In this document: piece by piece, positions 24,426-30,051 of the stretch
Layout: each line of letters starts with the position of its first letter
How positions within the stretch are numbered: position 1 is the first letter of the stretch
Virus record (IMG/VR): IMGVR_UViG_3300046777_001222
Location: 1-33,822 of that record
Source: a virus
Length of the DNA: 33,822 nt
Reading direction: 5' to 3' (one strand)
The notes under the pieces: model-generated
Told to the model about the DNA's origin: nothing
What the model saw: the letters and a program-made list of their open reading frames with translations, nothing else
The model's database searches: none
Position numbers and translations under genes: made by a program

Positions 24426-25479
24426 AGCACCGATCAAACCAAGCGACCTGTTCCGCTACTGGAAAGGGCTGCCGCATCAAATGGCGGCGATCGTTGAATT
24501 GGAAGCGGAGCTGTTAAAGGTTGCACCGGATTTGTTCAATAGAGACCAGTCGTGGTTCCAAACATGGAGCCAAGACGGCAAGCAGGCTGATTTGGGCGCA
24601 GCGCTGCAGCTGATCCAGCAGTTTGAGGGCTGTCACCTTGAGGCTTACCCTGACCCGCTGAGCGGCGGCGACCCGTGGACCATCGGCTGGGGCACCACGC
24701 GCTATAGCGACGGCCGCAAGGTGCAGAAGGGCGACAAGATCAACCGGGTCGAGGCCGACATGCTGCTGCGCAGTGAGGTCGATCGCATTGCTGAAAAGCT
24801 GCGCGCGACCGTGCCGTTCTGGGTGGCGATGAGCGACCAGCAGAAGTGCGCGCTGATCTCGTTTGCCTACAACCTAGGCTCGGGCTTCTATGGCACCGCC
24901 GGGTTCGAGACCATCAGCAAGCGGCTCAAGGCGAAGGAGTGGGCGCAGGTCCCTGAGGCCATGTTGCTGTACCGCAACCCTGGAACGGCCGTAGAAGCTG
25001 GCCTGCTGCGCCGCAGGCAAGCGGAAGGCAGGCTATGGGGCATTGAGTCACAGACCGCCAAGCTGAGCCCTAGCAGCCCGTTCTCAGCGCACATCACGCC
25101 GCACATACGGCTGGGCGAGTTTGCCCTTGACCAAGAGGCCCGCAGGTTCGATCACCAGCACCAGGTCGATACAGCCGCCGAGCTGGCAGCATTCCTCGAG
25201 CGCGTGCGTGGCGCGTTCGGTGGCAAGCCGATCGTGATCACATCGGGATTCAGGCCGCCGGCTATCAACCGGCAGGTGGGTGGGGCGTCAGGCAGCGAGC
25301 ACCTCTACGACGGGCCCGGTGTGGGTGCGGTTGACTTCTTCGTGCACGGGGCGGACATCTACGCGGTCCAGGACTGGTGCGATAAGAACTGGCCCTATAG
25401 CGTCGGCTACGGCGCGCCGAAGGGATTTGTTCACCTCGGCATCCGCAAGGGCAAACCTAAGGTGCGCTGGGAGTATTGA
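24418..25479 (+). CDS. Endolysin: GH24 lysozyme plus M15-type peptidase
   Basis: The 353-residue protein has two cell-wall domains. Residues 62-210 are a GH24 (T4-type) lysozyme with E70 (QQFEGC), D79 (AYPDP) and T88 in DPWTIGWGTT, plus the family's FAYNLGSG (159-166). Residues 230-353 are an M15_3-type D-Ala-D-Ala peptidase with TSGFRPPAIN (285-294), zinc-type residues H305, D316 (GVGAVDFF) and H339 (FVHLGI). The N-terminal 60 residues are helical without a signal peptide, so release would need the upstream holin. GTG at 24418 overlaps the preceding gene. Both catalytic sets appear intact. Confidence 0.92.
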   Translation: MAKAPIKPSDLFRYWKGLPHQMAAIVELEAELLKVAPDLFNRDQSWFQTWSQDGKQADLGAALQLIQQFEGCHLEAYPDPLSGGDPWTIGWGTTRYSDGRKVQKGDKINRVEADMLLRSEVDRIAEKLRATVPFWVAMSDQQKCALISFAYNLGSGFYGTAGFETISKRLKAKEWAQVPEAMLLYRNPGTAVEAGLLRRRQAEGRLWGIESQTAKLSPSSPFSAHITPHIRLGEFALDQEARRFDHQHQVDTAAELAAFLERVRGAFGGKPIVITSGFRPPAINRQVGGASGSEHLYDGPGVGAVDFFVHGADIYAVQDWCDKNWPYSVGYGAPKGFVHLGIRKGKPKVRWEY

Positions 25480-25630
25480 ATCGCGCAATCCGGCCCGGCG
25501 CTTCGGCCGGATCATCGAGCGGGATCATGCGGTAGTCGTCGATGCCGTGGCTCTCAGCGAAGTGCTGCGCCGCGATGTGGGTCGGGAATGGCCCGATGTG
25601 CCACGGGCCGGTGTGGATGATGTAGGTCAT
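25457..25630 (-). CDS. Small protein convergent with the endolysin
   Basis: The 57-residue protein starts MTYIIHTGPWHIGPFPTHIA and ends RIARFNTPSAP. Its final 23 bases overlap the end of the endolysin gene on the other strand. The start overlaps the stop of the upstream membrane-protein gene as ATGA, supporting it as the third gene of a minus-strand operon. The aromatic and histidine pattern (WHIGPFPTHIAAQHFAESHG) is protein-like, but I do not recognise it. Confidence 0.6.
   Translation of the reverse strand: MTYIIHTGPWHIGPFPTHIAAQHFAESHGIDDYRMIPLDDPAEAPGRIARFNTPSAP
25488..25512. terminator. Stem-loop at the convergent gene junction
   Basis: ATCCGGCC (25488-25495) and GGCCGGAT (25505-25512) form a perfect 8-bp stem with a 9-base loop, nine bases after the endolysin stop. 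It could end plus-strand late transcription. It also lies inside the end of the minus-strand gene. No T-run follows on either strand; since cyanobacteria lack Rho, a GC-rich hairpin at this point is still plausible as a terminator. Confidence 0.4.
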
Positions 25631-25770
25631 AGCAAAAAGGCAAACAGGACGACGGCAAATTGGAACCCAAGCAGGAACGATTGCAGTGCGCCAGGGGCGC
25701 TGACGAATGTATGGGCGGCAATAGCCAACCCTGCGGCGGCGATTATGCGGCCGTTCGTGCTGACTGCCAT
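25627..25770 (-). CDS. 47-residue two-helix membrane protein
   Basis: The protein begins MAVSTNGRIIAAAGLAIAAH and has a second hydrophobic stretch (LQSFLLGFQFAVVLFAFLL) at the C-terminus, so both halves can cross the membrane. It starts two bases after the stop of the zinc-ribbon-type gene and overlaps the next gene as ATGA. Its place just beyond the endolysin might suggest a lysis or superinfection role, but nothing in the sequence proves it. Confidence 0.6.
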   Translation of the reverse strand: MAVSTNGRIIAAAGLAIAAHTFVSAPGALQSFLLGFQFAVVLFAFLL

Positions 25771-25772
25771 CG

Positions 25773-26099
25773 TCACGCCCACTGCCGGATCAGAAGGGTG
25801 GCATCAGCCCGGAAGCTGGCGGCCACTTCACGAACGATCTCGCGGGTGATCTTGGTGCCAGCTCGACGCAGATCCATCAGCTGATTACTGGCGCGACCGA
25901 AGGCAGCATCGCGCTCGGCGCGGATCTCCTTGGTGACTTGCTGGCGAGTCTTGCCGCTGTTGCGGGCTGCGCAGACCTGACCGAAGTGGACCAGCTCGCC
26001 AAGGTCGGACTGCATCAGAACAGTAGCTTTGAGATCGGTGCGACCGCAGCAGTCGCAGGTGGTGACGGAATCGTCGAGGCAGAGAGCGGTGAAAGCCAT
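25773..26099 (-). CDS. Cysteine-rich, zinc-ribbon-like protein
   Basis: The 108-residue protein starts MAFTALCLDDSVTTCDCCGR. The CDCCG cluster and a later VHFGQVCAARN give cysteines 15, 17, 18 and 43, which could hold one zinc. The second half is a charged helix (TKEIRAERDAAFGRASNQLM). I recall similar proteins (TTCDCCG...HFGxVCA) in cyanobacterial phages. The ATG at 26099 is chosen over a TTG nine codons upstream. It would be the first gene of a three-gene minus operon. Function unknown. Confidence 0.7.
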   Translation of the reverse strand: MAFTALCLDDSVTTCDCCGRTDLKATVLMQSDLGELVHFGQVCAARNSGKTRQQVTKEIRAERDAAFGRASNQLMDLRRAGTKITREIVREVAASFRADATLLIRQWA

Positions 26100-26236
26100 C
26101 GGTCCGGTGCGTTGATGAACTAACAATACACCACAGACAGCGCATAATGCGCGATCAGGGCGGCCCGTTCACAATCCGTCACACACCGGGCGATCCAGTC
26201 GCGCCCGCTACCGTTGGGGCAAGCGGCGGCGATCCA
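26100..26236. promoter_or_regulatory. Divergent intergenic region with a short palindrome
   Basis: This 137-base space separates the minus-strand gene at 26099 from the plus-strand gene at 26237, so it should hold promoters for both. The one clear element is GCGCATAATGCGC at 26140-26152, a 6-bp dyad around a central A that includes CATAAT, a -10-like hexamer. A good -35 at the right distance is not seen. It may be an operator or a promoter core. Confidence 0.35.
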
Positions 26237-26422
26237 ATGCGGGCCTTCATCGTTGAAGTCTCCGCCACCGTTGTGGTCCGCTCCGACGCTGACCCGGAGG
26301 ACCTGCCGGCTGATGTCTACAGCCGGATCGCTGAGCACATCCACGACGACGACGACATCCTGAGCCTCGAGGTTCAGGCAATGCCCCTGCCGCCGAACCT
26401 CAGTGGACAAGGCGCACATTGA
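26237..26422 (+). CDS. Small acidic protein before the HNH nuclease
   Basis: The 61-residue protein starts MRAFIVEVSATVVVRSDADP, then EDLPADVYSRIAEHIHDDDD and a final LSLEVQAMPLPPNLSG strand region. The beta-alpha-beta pattern is protein-like. ATG at 26237 is preferred over an upstream ATG at 26147, because the extra 30 residues look unstructured. It overlaps the HNH gene by 20 bases. Function unknown. Confidence 0.6.
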   Translation: MRAFIVEVSATVVVRSDADPEDLPADVYSRIAEHIHDDDDILSLEVQAMPLPPNLSGQGAH

Positions 26423-26723
26423 CGGAACCCGCCTGGTCACCCGTCGCTCGGCGCGCGATCAGGTGCTGCTCGCCTGGAACTATCGCTGTGCCTACTGCGG
26501 CGATGACCTAGGCCGATCGCCAACGCTCGACCATGTGGTGCCAAAGGTGCACGGCGGCCTGACGGTGCGCGCCAACCTCGTTGCCTGCTGCCTCAGCTGC
26601 AACAGCCGCAAAGGCCACAAGCCATGGCTTGACTGGTATCGCCAGCAGGACTTCCACACCGAGCTGGGCGAATGGGCCGTGGCCCGGTGGATCACGGGAG
26701 GATCCGACTCAGCAGCAGAATGA
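26403..26723 (+). CDS. HNH endonuclease
   Basis: The 106-residue protein is a compact HNH nuclease with a structural zinc. It has CAYCG (C29, C32), the DH pair in TLDHVVPKVHGG (D43, H44), N58 in RANLVACC, and CLSCNSRKGHK (C63, C66, N67). It makes nicks or double-strand cuts in DNA. In phages such genes are free-standing homing nucleases or packaging helpers; here it is far from the terminase in a small plus-strand island among minus-strand genes. GTG start at 26403. Confidence 0.88.
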   Translation: MDKAHIDGTRLVTRRSARDQVLLAWNYRCAYCGDDLGRSPTLDHVVPKVHGGLTVRANLVACCLSCNSRKGHKPWLDWYRQQDFHTELGEWAVARWITGGSDSAAE

Positions 26724-26781
26724 CCAGCACGCAGATCACCCAATACATCACGGCCAAGTAAGCAATCTCGGGCAGCGTCAT
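26692..26781 (-). CDS. 29-residue membrane microprotein
   Basis: The sequence is MTLPEIAYLAVMYW then VICVLVILLLSRILP: one long hydrophobic helix. Its start overlaps the upstream stop as ATGA, and its last 32 bases overlap the end of the HNH gene on the other strand. It would be the last gene of the long minus-strand chain. The coupling and clear membrane pattern support it; its function is unknown. Confidence 0.5.
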   Translation of the reverse strand: MTLPEIAYLAVMYWVICVLVILLLSRILP

Positions 26782-26951
26782 CGGGCTAGCAGGTGGTCGA
26801 GATACATCTCAGCCTGCCACAGGTCGCTCGAGTAGCGGCACATTCCGTGCGCGCAGCTGCGGTAATACAGCTCGCCGCCACCTTCAGGTTGCAGCGTCTC
26901 GATCCATCCGCCGTCGCGATCAGTACGGCTCAGCACTTCCGGCGCGCTCAT
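26778..26951 (-). CDS. Small hypothetical protein of the minus-strand chain
   Basis: The 57-residue protein starts MSAPEVLSRTDRDGGWIETL. Its C-terminal half has YYRSCAHGMCRYSSDLWQAE then MYLDHLLAR. The two cysteines and histidines (C-A-H-G-M-C) could bind metal. The start lies within the end of the upstream gene (32-base overlap) and the stop overlaps the microprotein start as ATGA. No family recognised. Confidence 0.55.
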   Translation of the reverse strand: MSAPEVLSRTDRDGGWIETLQPEGGGELYYRSCAHGMCRYSSDLWQAEMYLDHLLAR

Positions 26952-27129
26952 CGCGATGGATCCAGTCCTTCAGCTCGACCACATACTGCCGCAGGTACTC
27001 AGCTCGATGCAGGTGCCACGCGTCGCCTGTCGCGAACCACAGACTGTTGTGGCGGTCGATGCCGTCGAGGCATTGCTTGATCAGCGGGCACCACGGTTCA
27101 CGCGTGGCTGTTACCCATTCGCGCGACAT
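26920..27129 (-). CDS. Small hypothetical protein, cyanophage style
   Basis: The 69-residue protein starts MSREWVTATREPWCPLIKQC, then LDGIDRHNSLWFATGDAWHL and HRAEYLRQYVVELKDWIHRD. It is rich in tryptophan and histidine and mostly helical. The ATG at 27129 is internal to a longer open frame whose upstream part looks non-coding. It overlaps the gene before it by 19 bases. I have a faint memory of similar proteins in picocyanobacterial prophages. Function unknown. Confidence 0.65.
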   Translation of the reverse strand: MSREWVTATREPWCPLIKQCLDGIDRHNSLWFATGDAWHLHRAEYLRQYVVELKDWIHRDERAGSAEPY

Positions 27130-27446
27130 GGCTGGAACATCTCGCACCGGGGCGCATAGCGGCCGCCGCTTCGCTTCGATTCTGGCAGCCCCAGATCGCA
27201 ACGTTGCCGGCGCATATCCCACTGCAGACAATCCCAGCACATCCGCGGCGCATCAGCGGGCCGCATAGATGCCACTGCCATCTTGTAGACCGATTGCGCG
27301 CGGATCAGCGCATCAGGCAAGTGAACCGTGCCGGTGTCGGCTTTGATCTGCAACTCAGGCCGCGGGCCCAGCACAACATGGGCCCACCAGTTGCGAGAGG
27401 AGCAGCTGCACACCAGCAGCAGTCGGCCGGCGTGCAAGCTGATCAT
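27111..27446 (-). CDS. Cysteine-rich small protein
   Basis: The 111-residue protein has two parts. Residues 1-55 contain RNWWAHVVLGPRPELQIKAD. The C-terminal half has a cysteine cluster (MCWDCLQWDMRRQRCDLGLP ... APRCEMFQPC), with C70, C73, C82 and C100 as likely metal ligands. The start ATG at 27446 overlaps the upstream stop as ATGA, which favours it over the internal ATG at 27281. Compact cysteine-rich proteins like this often bind zinc, but no role is known. Confidence 0.6.
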   Translation of the reverse strand: MISLHAGRLLLVCSCSSRNWWAHVVLGPRPELQIKADTGTVHLPDALIRAQSVYKMAVASMRPADAPRMCWDCLQWDMRRQRCDLGLPESKRSGGRYAPRCEMFQPCRANG

Positions 27447-27694
27447 TCGCGTTCGCCGTAACTCGGCGCGTGATACAACCGTTCAAGCAACATGCTCGCC
27501 GGCTCGTCGTCGCTGGTCTCAGGCAGGCACAGCAGGTCATCAATGATGGCGGTGGCGATCTCGTCATCAGGCCGCGCCGACCAACTGATCAGCGTCGTGT
27601 CAACTGGTTTCAGGATTAGCAGGCTGACGCGCGGGCTGTGATGCAGCAGCCTCAGCGCCCACCGCTCGAGCCAGTTCAGGTGTGTCTGCTTCAT
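27443..27694 (-). CDS. Small hypothetical protein
   Basis: The 83-residue protein starts MKQTHLNWLERWALRLLHHS and continues PRVSLLILKPVDTTLISWSA, ending in an acidic helix (DDEIATAIIDDLLCLPETSD then LLERLYHAPS). It is bounded on both sides by ATGA overlaps, so translation is probably coupled to the DUF3310-type gene upstream and the cysteine-rich gene downstream. I do not recognise the family. Confidence 0.65.
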   Translation of the reverse strand: MKQTHLNWLERWALRLLHHSPRVSLLILKPVDTTLISWSARPDDEIATAIIDDLLCLPETSDDEPASMLLERLYHAPSYGERE

Positions 27695-27888
27695 GGCTCC
27701 ATGGTGCCAAGGAGTCTGGCGACATACCACTGTGCCTTTCTTAACGATTCGGGCCCTTCCTTGTGGTTCATGCGCCAGATGTACTTCATCACGTTGCCCT
27801 TGCAAAACCCCCGGAACTCTTCCGGTGTCAGCGCGGCATGGATGGCGTCGATGCACTCGATCTCGCCGTGGCGGTAGTGGTCACTCAT
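27691..27888 (-). CDS. DUF3310 family protein
   Basis: The 65-residue protein starts MSDHYRHGEIECIDAIHAAL, then TPEEFRGFCKGNVMKYIWRM and ends SLRKAQWYVARLLGTMEP. This is the typical DUF3310 pattern: an HY near the start, EC/ID-A, F-x-x-GN-x-x-KY-x-x-R and LxKAxWY. Such proteins are common in phage nucleotide or DNA-metabolism regions; their activity is unclear to me. The ATG at 27888 has GAGG nine bases upstream, better than the ATG at 27897. Its stop overlaps the next start as ATGA. Confidence 0.85.
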   Translation of the reverse strand: MSDHYRHGEIECIDAIHAALTPEEFRGFCKGNVMKYIWRMNHKEGPESLRKAQWYVARLLGTMEP

Positions 27889-28111
27889 GGTTGCCATCCT
27901 CGAGCGCGGCCGCCATCACCGACGCTGAGCGCAGCATGGTGCTCAGCTTGATGGGCCGCATTTCCTTCCAGCACGCGTACCGGATCGCCTGCCTGAAGCC
28001 CATGCTGATGTTGCCATCGCCCAGCTTCCGCGCGGCCTCGATCTCCTCGCGGCTCATCCTGATGTTGACCGTGAAGTTGCGGCCTTTGCCGTTGGGCTTG
28101 CGGTCGGTCAC
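27881..28111 (-). CDS. Probable ribbon-helix-helix DNA-binding protein
   Basis: The 76-residue protein starts (GTG) MTDRKPNGKGRNFTVNIRMS. A short strand (RNFTVNIRMS) is followed by two helices (REEIEAARKLGDG then NISMGFRQAIRYACWKEM), which is the order of an Arc/CopG-type ribbon-helix-helix. A C-terminal helix (LSTMLRSASVMAAALED) follows. The GTG overlaps the upstream stop as GTGA. If the call is right it may regulate this small-gene operon. The fold is inferred by eye. Confidence 0.65.
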   Translation of the reverse strand: MTDRKPNGKGRNFTVNIRMSREEIEAARKLGDGNISMGFRQAIRYACWKEMRPIKLSTMLRSASVMAAALEDGNHE

Positions 28112-28377
28112 AACCACTTCTCCCTGAGCAAGAACCGCCGGCACACGGCGATGCACTGCTGCGCGTGCTTCTCGGCCAGGTGGCTTTCGGTGTGGTCGAT
28201 CGCGATCACGCAGGCAGCGTGAAGGTCGGCGTAGTCGGTGTCCCTGAAGTTGGTGGCGATGTCTTGGCAGAACTCCTGCCACAGGCCGGTGTAGGTGCCG
28301 CAGGTGCGGCCACTGGCCTGATACAACGAATCGAGCATTTCGGCGCGTTGCTGGTCGAGTCGGACGCGGGTCAGCAT
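28108..28377 (-). CDS. Small helical protein
   Basis: The 89-residue protein starts MLTRVRLDQQRAEMLDSLYQ and continues ASGRTCGTYTGLWQEFCQDI. A charged helix (HTESHLAEKHAQQCIAVCRR) lies near the end, which reads FLLREKWL. It is helical throughout with several cysteines. It overlaps both neighbours, by 7 bases upstream and 4 downstream. I do not recognise a family. Confidence 0.65.
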   Translation of the reverse strand: MLTRVRLDQQRAEMLDSLYQASGRTCGTYTGLWQEFCQDIATNFRDTDYADLHAACVIAIDHTESHLAEKHAQQCIAVCRRFLLREKWL

Positions 28378-28574
28378 GGTTCCAATGCTTGGCGGATTCT
28401 GAGCAGTTCAGCGCACACGGCGCTGACATGCGGCACGCTACCGGCGCTGCGCAGCTCGTCGATCCTTGCGGTGATCAACAACTGCAACCGGCGGCGCTCT
28501 TCAAGCTGGCCGGCGTTGAACATGCCCGAGTCACTGATCAGCGCTTCGAGCTTGGCGCGGATGTGATCGGTCAT
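28371..28574 (-). CDS. Small helical protein
   Basis: The 67-residue protein starts MTDHIRAKLEALISDSGMFN, then AGQLEERRRLQLLITARIDE and a third helix (VSAVCAELLRIRQALEPC). It looks like a compact three-helix bundle or a coiled-coil oligomer. The start overlaps the upstream stop as ATGA and the stop overlaps the next start by seven bases. No family recognised. Confidence 0.65.
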   Translation of the reverse strand: MTDHIRAKLEALISDSGMFNAGQLEERRRLQLLITARIDELRSAGSVPHVSAVCAELLRIRQALEPC

Positions 28575-28762
28575 CGCAGGCTCGGGTTCCGCTCAGCGGC
28601 GGTCAGTGATGGGTGGTCATCGTCGGCCCATTCGGGCTCTAGCTCGACGTTCAGCAGCTGCTGGTCTGGGTACAGCTCCATCGCGCTGAGAACAGCGGTG
28701 GCAGCGTTCGGCGCCAACAGCTCGACCTGATCGGCCTCAAGGATCACGCGGTAGGTATTCAT
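28571..28762 (-). CDS. Small acidic protein
   Basis: The 63-residue protein starts MNTYRVILEADQVELLAPNA, then ATAVLSAMELYPDQQLLNVE, ending LEPEWADDDHPSLTAAERNP. The beta-alpha-beta N-terminal part and an acidic C-terminal end recall small phage proteins that contact host proteins, but there is no specific match. ATGA overlaps on both sides. Its layout resembles the next upstream gene (28759-28938), and they may be paralogous. Confidence 0.65.
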   Translation of the reverse strand: MNTYRVILEADQVELLAPNAATAVLSAMELYPDQQLLNVELEPEWADDDHPSLTAAERNPSLR

Positions 28763-28938
28763 TGGTGCAGCGCTGGGTCGGTCACAGTTTGCGGGTTGAG
28801 CCATTCCAGTTCGGACCACCACGGCAGCCAGCCTGTTTCGGCAGCGATCTGCTGCGCTTCGGTCAGGCTGTGCGCCGTGATGGCCTCGATCACGTTGGCG
28901 CTGCGGATCTGGAAGTAGAAGCGGCGCATGGTTGTCAT
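28759..28938 (-). CDS. Small hypothetical protein
   Basis: The 59-residue protein starts MTTMRRFYFQIRSANVIEAI, then TAHSLTEAQQIAAETGWLPW and ends LEWLNPQTVTDPALHQ. It has a strand, a helix (LTEAQQIAAETG) and a tryptophan-rich end. Strand-then-helix topology with 'A-x-S-L-T-E-A' is shared in outline with the product at 28571-28762. ATG at 28938 overlaps the upstream stop as ATGA, which decides the start. Function unknown. Confidence 0.65.
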   Translation of the reverse strand: MTTMRRFYFQIRSANVIEAITAHSLTEAQQIAAETGWLPWWSELEWLNPQTVTDPALHQ

Positions 28939-29153
28939 GGCATTTCTGCGGTGGTAAACAAGTTCGCCATCGCTTGTTCGCACAACTCAAGCTGATACAG
29001 GACCGGACTGTTGGTCGCGGGAAACTTGCGGCGATAGTGAACGCCAATCTTGAGCAGTCCAGCGGCGCGCCAGCGGAACAGGGTGCGCTCGCTTATCTGC
29101 AGATAGTCAGCTGCCTGACGTTGCGTGACCCATGGGGTTGCGGAGTTTGTCAT
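28935..29153 (-). CDS. Helix-turn-helix DNA-binding protein (excisionase/MerR-like)
   Basis: The 72-residue protein starts MTNSATPWVTQRQAADYLQI and continues SERTLFRWRAAGLLKIGVHY. This is the HTH_17/excisionase pattern: TQRQAADYLQIS (first helix), then ERTLFRWRAAGLL (recognition helix), then a wing (HYRRKFP). A C-terminal segment (LYQLELCEQAMANLF) could dimerise. It probably binds a phage operator or attachment DNA. ATGA overlaps join it to both neighbours. Confidence 0.8.
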   Translation of the reverse strand: MTNSATPWVTQRQAADYLQISERTLFRWRAAGLLKIGVHYRRKFPATNSPVLYQLELCEQAMANLFTTAEMP

Positions 29154-29278
29154 GGCTTCAGGTTCTGATGGCAGGCGGGATGGTTGTGGTGCGCTTTCAC
29201 GGCGTCGGTGCGGCCGGTGTCGAGACCGGCCACATAGACCATCAGCAGCAGAACAGCGGCGGCGATGCGGTTGATCAT
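29150..29278 (-). CDS. 42-residue membrane or exported peptide
   Basis: The sequence starts MINRIAAAVLLLMVYVAGLD and goes on TGRTDAVKAHHNHPACHQNL. A short basic N-terminus, a hydrophobic core (IAAAVLLLMVYVAGL) and a polar histidine-rich end (HHNHPACHQ) give a signal-anchor look, with possible metal binding outside. ATGA overlaps on both sides. Function unknown. Confidence 0.55.
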   Translation of the reverse strand: MINRIAAAVLLLMVYVAGLDTGRTDAVKAHHNHPACHQNLKP

Positions 29279-29469
29279 GATGCGAGCGCCTTGCGGACGC
29301 GGTAGCGGGTGATGTGAAGCGAGTCAGCGATCTGGCGCTGGCTGCGGCCGGCATGGGCCAGCACGCGAACACGGCGATCGGTGGAAGCGGTCAGCCAGTC
29401 GATCAAAGCGACCAGCACCAGCAGCGGCAGGAACAGCTTCCAGATCACCAGGGCAGTGGCGGTGAGCAT
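29275..29469 (-). CDS. Membrane-anchored helix-turn-helix protein
   Basis: The 64-residue protein has a long N-terminal transmembrane helix (TALVIWKLFLPLLVLVALID, residues 5-24) and a C-terminal HTH-like segment (RVRVLAHAGRSQRQIADSLH, then ITRYRVRKALAS), i.e. the 'S-Q-R-Q-I-A-x-x-L-x-I-x-x-x-x-V-R-K-A' pattern of resolvase/LuxR-type HTHs. The ATG at 29469 is chosen over one at 29523, since the extra 18 residues look unstructured. A DNA-binding domain fixed to the membrane is unusual for so short a protein. ATGA overlap with the next gene. Confidence 0.65.
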   Translation of the reverse strand: MLTATALVIWKLFLPLLVLVALIDWLTASTDRRVRVLAHAGRSQRQIADSLHITRYRVRKALAS

Positions 29470-29519
29470 GGGTCGGTGTCGGGTGGACTTCGCCACAATA
29501 CGCCACCGGTAGCAGCGAA

Positions 29520-29804
29520 TCAAGCGGCCTTGTCACATTTGTTCATGCCGCCGGTGACTCGCAGGATCTGCCGCATGTCCGCCTCCTCGACGTGCTGCAG
29601 CGTCACCGTCACCGGCACACGCAGCACCGGCTTTGACTGCATCGACGCAGCCCATCCCACCGTGTAGTCCGGCACACGCGTCTCGACCGTGAACCACTTG
29701 AACCCGCACGCTTTGCACAACCGATAGCGCACCACCTGGCTCGGCAGTTTGTTGTTCGTGTGCTTCACGCGGAGATCACTGCTACAGCACTTCGGACAAT
29801 TCAT
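29520..29804 (-). CDS. Zinc-ribbon protein with NrdR-like N-terminus
   Basis: The 94-residue protein starts MNCPKCCSSDLRVKHTNNKL with a second CxxC in YRLCKACGFKWFTVET, giving C3, C6, C30 and C33 as zinc ligands. This layout is like the NrdR or Ogr/Delta zinc ribbon, and the F-x-T-V-E-T end is typical of NrdR. The NrdR ATP-cone domain is missing, and the C-terminal 45 residues are unlike it. A transcription-factor role is possible. It is the first gene of the long minus chain. A GTG two codons upstream is an alternative start. Confidence 0.75.
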   Translation of the reverse strand: MNCPKCCSSDLRVKHTNNKLPSQVVRYRLCKACGFKWFTVETRVPDYTVGWAASMQSKPVLRVPVTVTLQHVEEADMRQILRVTGGMNKCDKAA

Positions 29805-29813
29805 TGGCACGAT

Positions 29814-29829
29814 GGGGCAACTACGCCCC
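29814..29829. promoter_or_regulatory. Short dyad in a 31-base divergent spacer
   Basis: GGGGC (29814-29818) and GCCCC (29825-29829) flank a six-base AACTAC loop, in the middle of the only 31 bases between the minus-strand zinc-ribbon gene and the plus-strand gene at 29836. The spacer is too short for two independent full promoters, so either these overlap or one gene is read from farther away. The dyad could be an operator. Confidence 0.35.
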
Positions 29830-29835
29830 GGCTAG

Positions 29836-30051
29836 ATGGATTTCGGCAAATGGATGGCGGTAGACATGCCACCAGAGAAGCTGTTCAAACTCGAAGCCAA
29901 CTGCCGCGGGCTGGCCGAACACGGCAACGTCGGCCTGCTCGCGGCGCAGCTGCTGCGGCAAACCATGCGGCAGCAGGAAATGCTCCAGGCGGCGGTCCAT
30001 GAGATCGCGCGCCTGGAACTGATGATCATGAATCAGAACACGTCGTCCTGA
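29836..30051 (+). CDS. Small helical protein, isolated on the plus strand
   Basis: The 71-residue protein starts MDFGKWMAVDMPPEKLFKLE, then ANCRGLAEHGNVGLLAAQLL and ends in a helix (QEMLQAAVHEIARLELMIMN). It is mostly helical and looks like a real coding frame. Its last 19 bases overlap the end of a minus-strand gene. No Shine-Dalgarno is seen before the ATG. I do not recognise the family. The isolation of a single plus-strand gene between two minus-strand operons is notable. Confidence 0.6.
   Translation: MDFGKWMAVDMPPEKLFKLEANCRGLAEHGNVGLLAAQLLRQTMRQQEMLQAAVHEIARLELMIMNQNTSS

Noticed and set aside
26120-26440. Minus-strand frame of about 106 codons
   Set aside because: It opposes the 61-residue gene and the HNH start, has a poor sequence pattern, and does not couple with neighbours.
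27355-27567. Minus-strand frame with a cysteine-rich 70-residue product
   Set aside because: Overlaps two better-supported genes joined by an ATGA overlap; the composition looks like an out-of-frame reading.
28165-28730. Plus-strand frames opposite the small-gene chain
   Set aside because: The minus strand carries a continuous series of coupled starts and stops here; the plus frames lack start signals and protein-like patterns.
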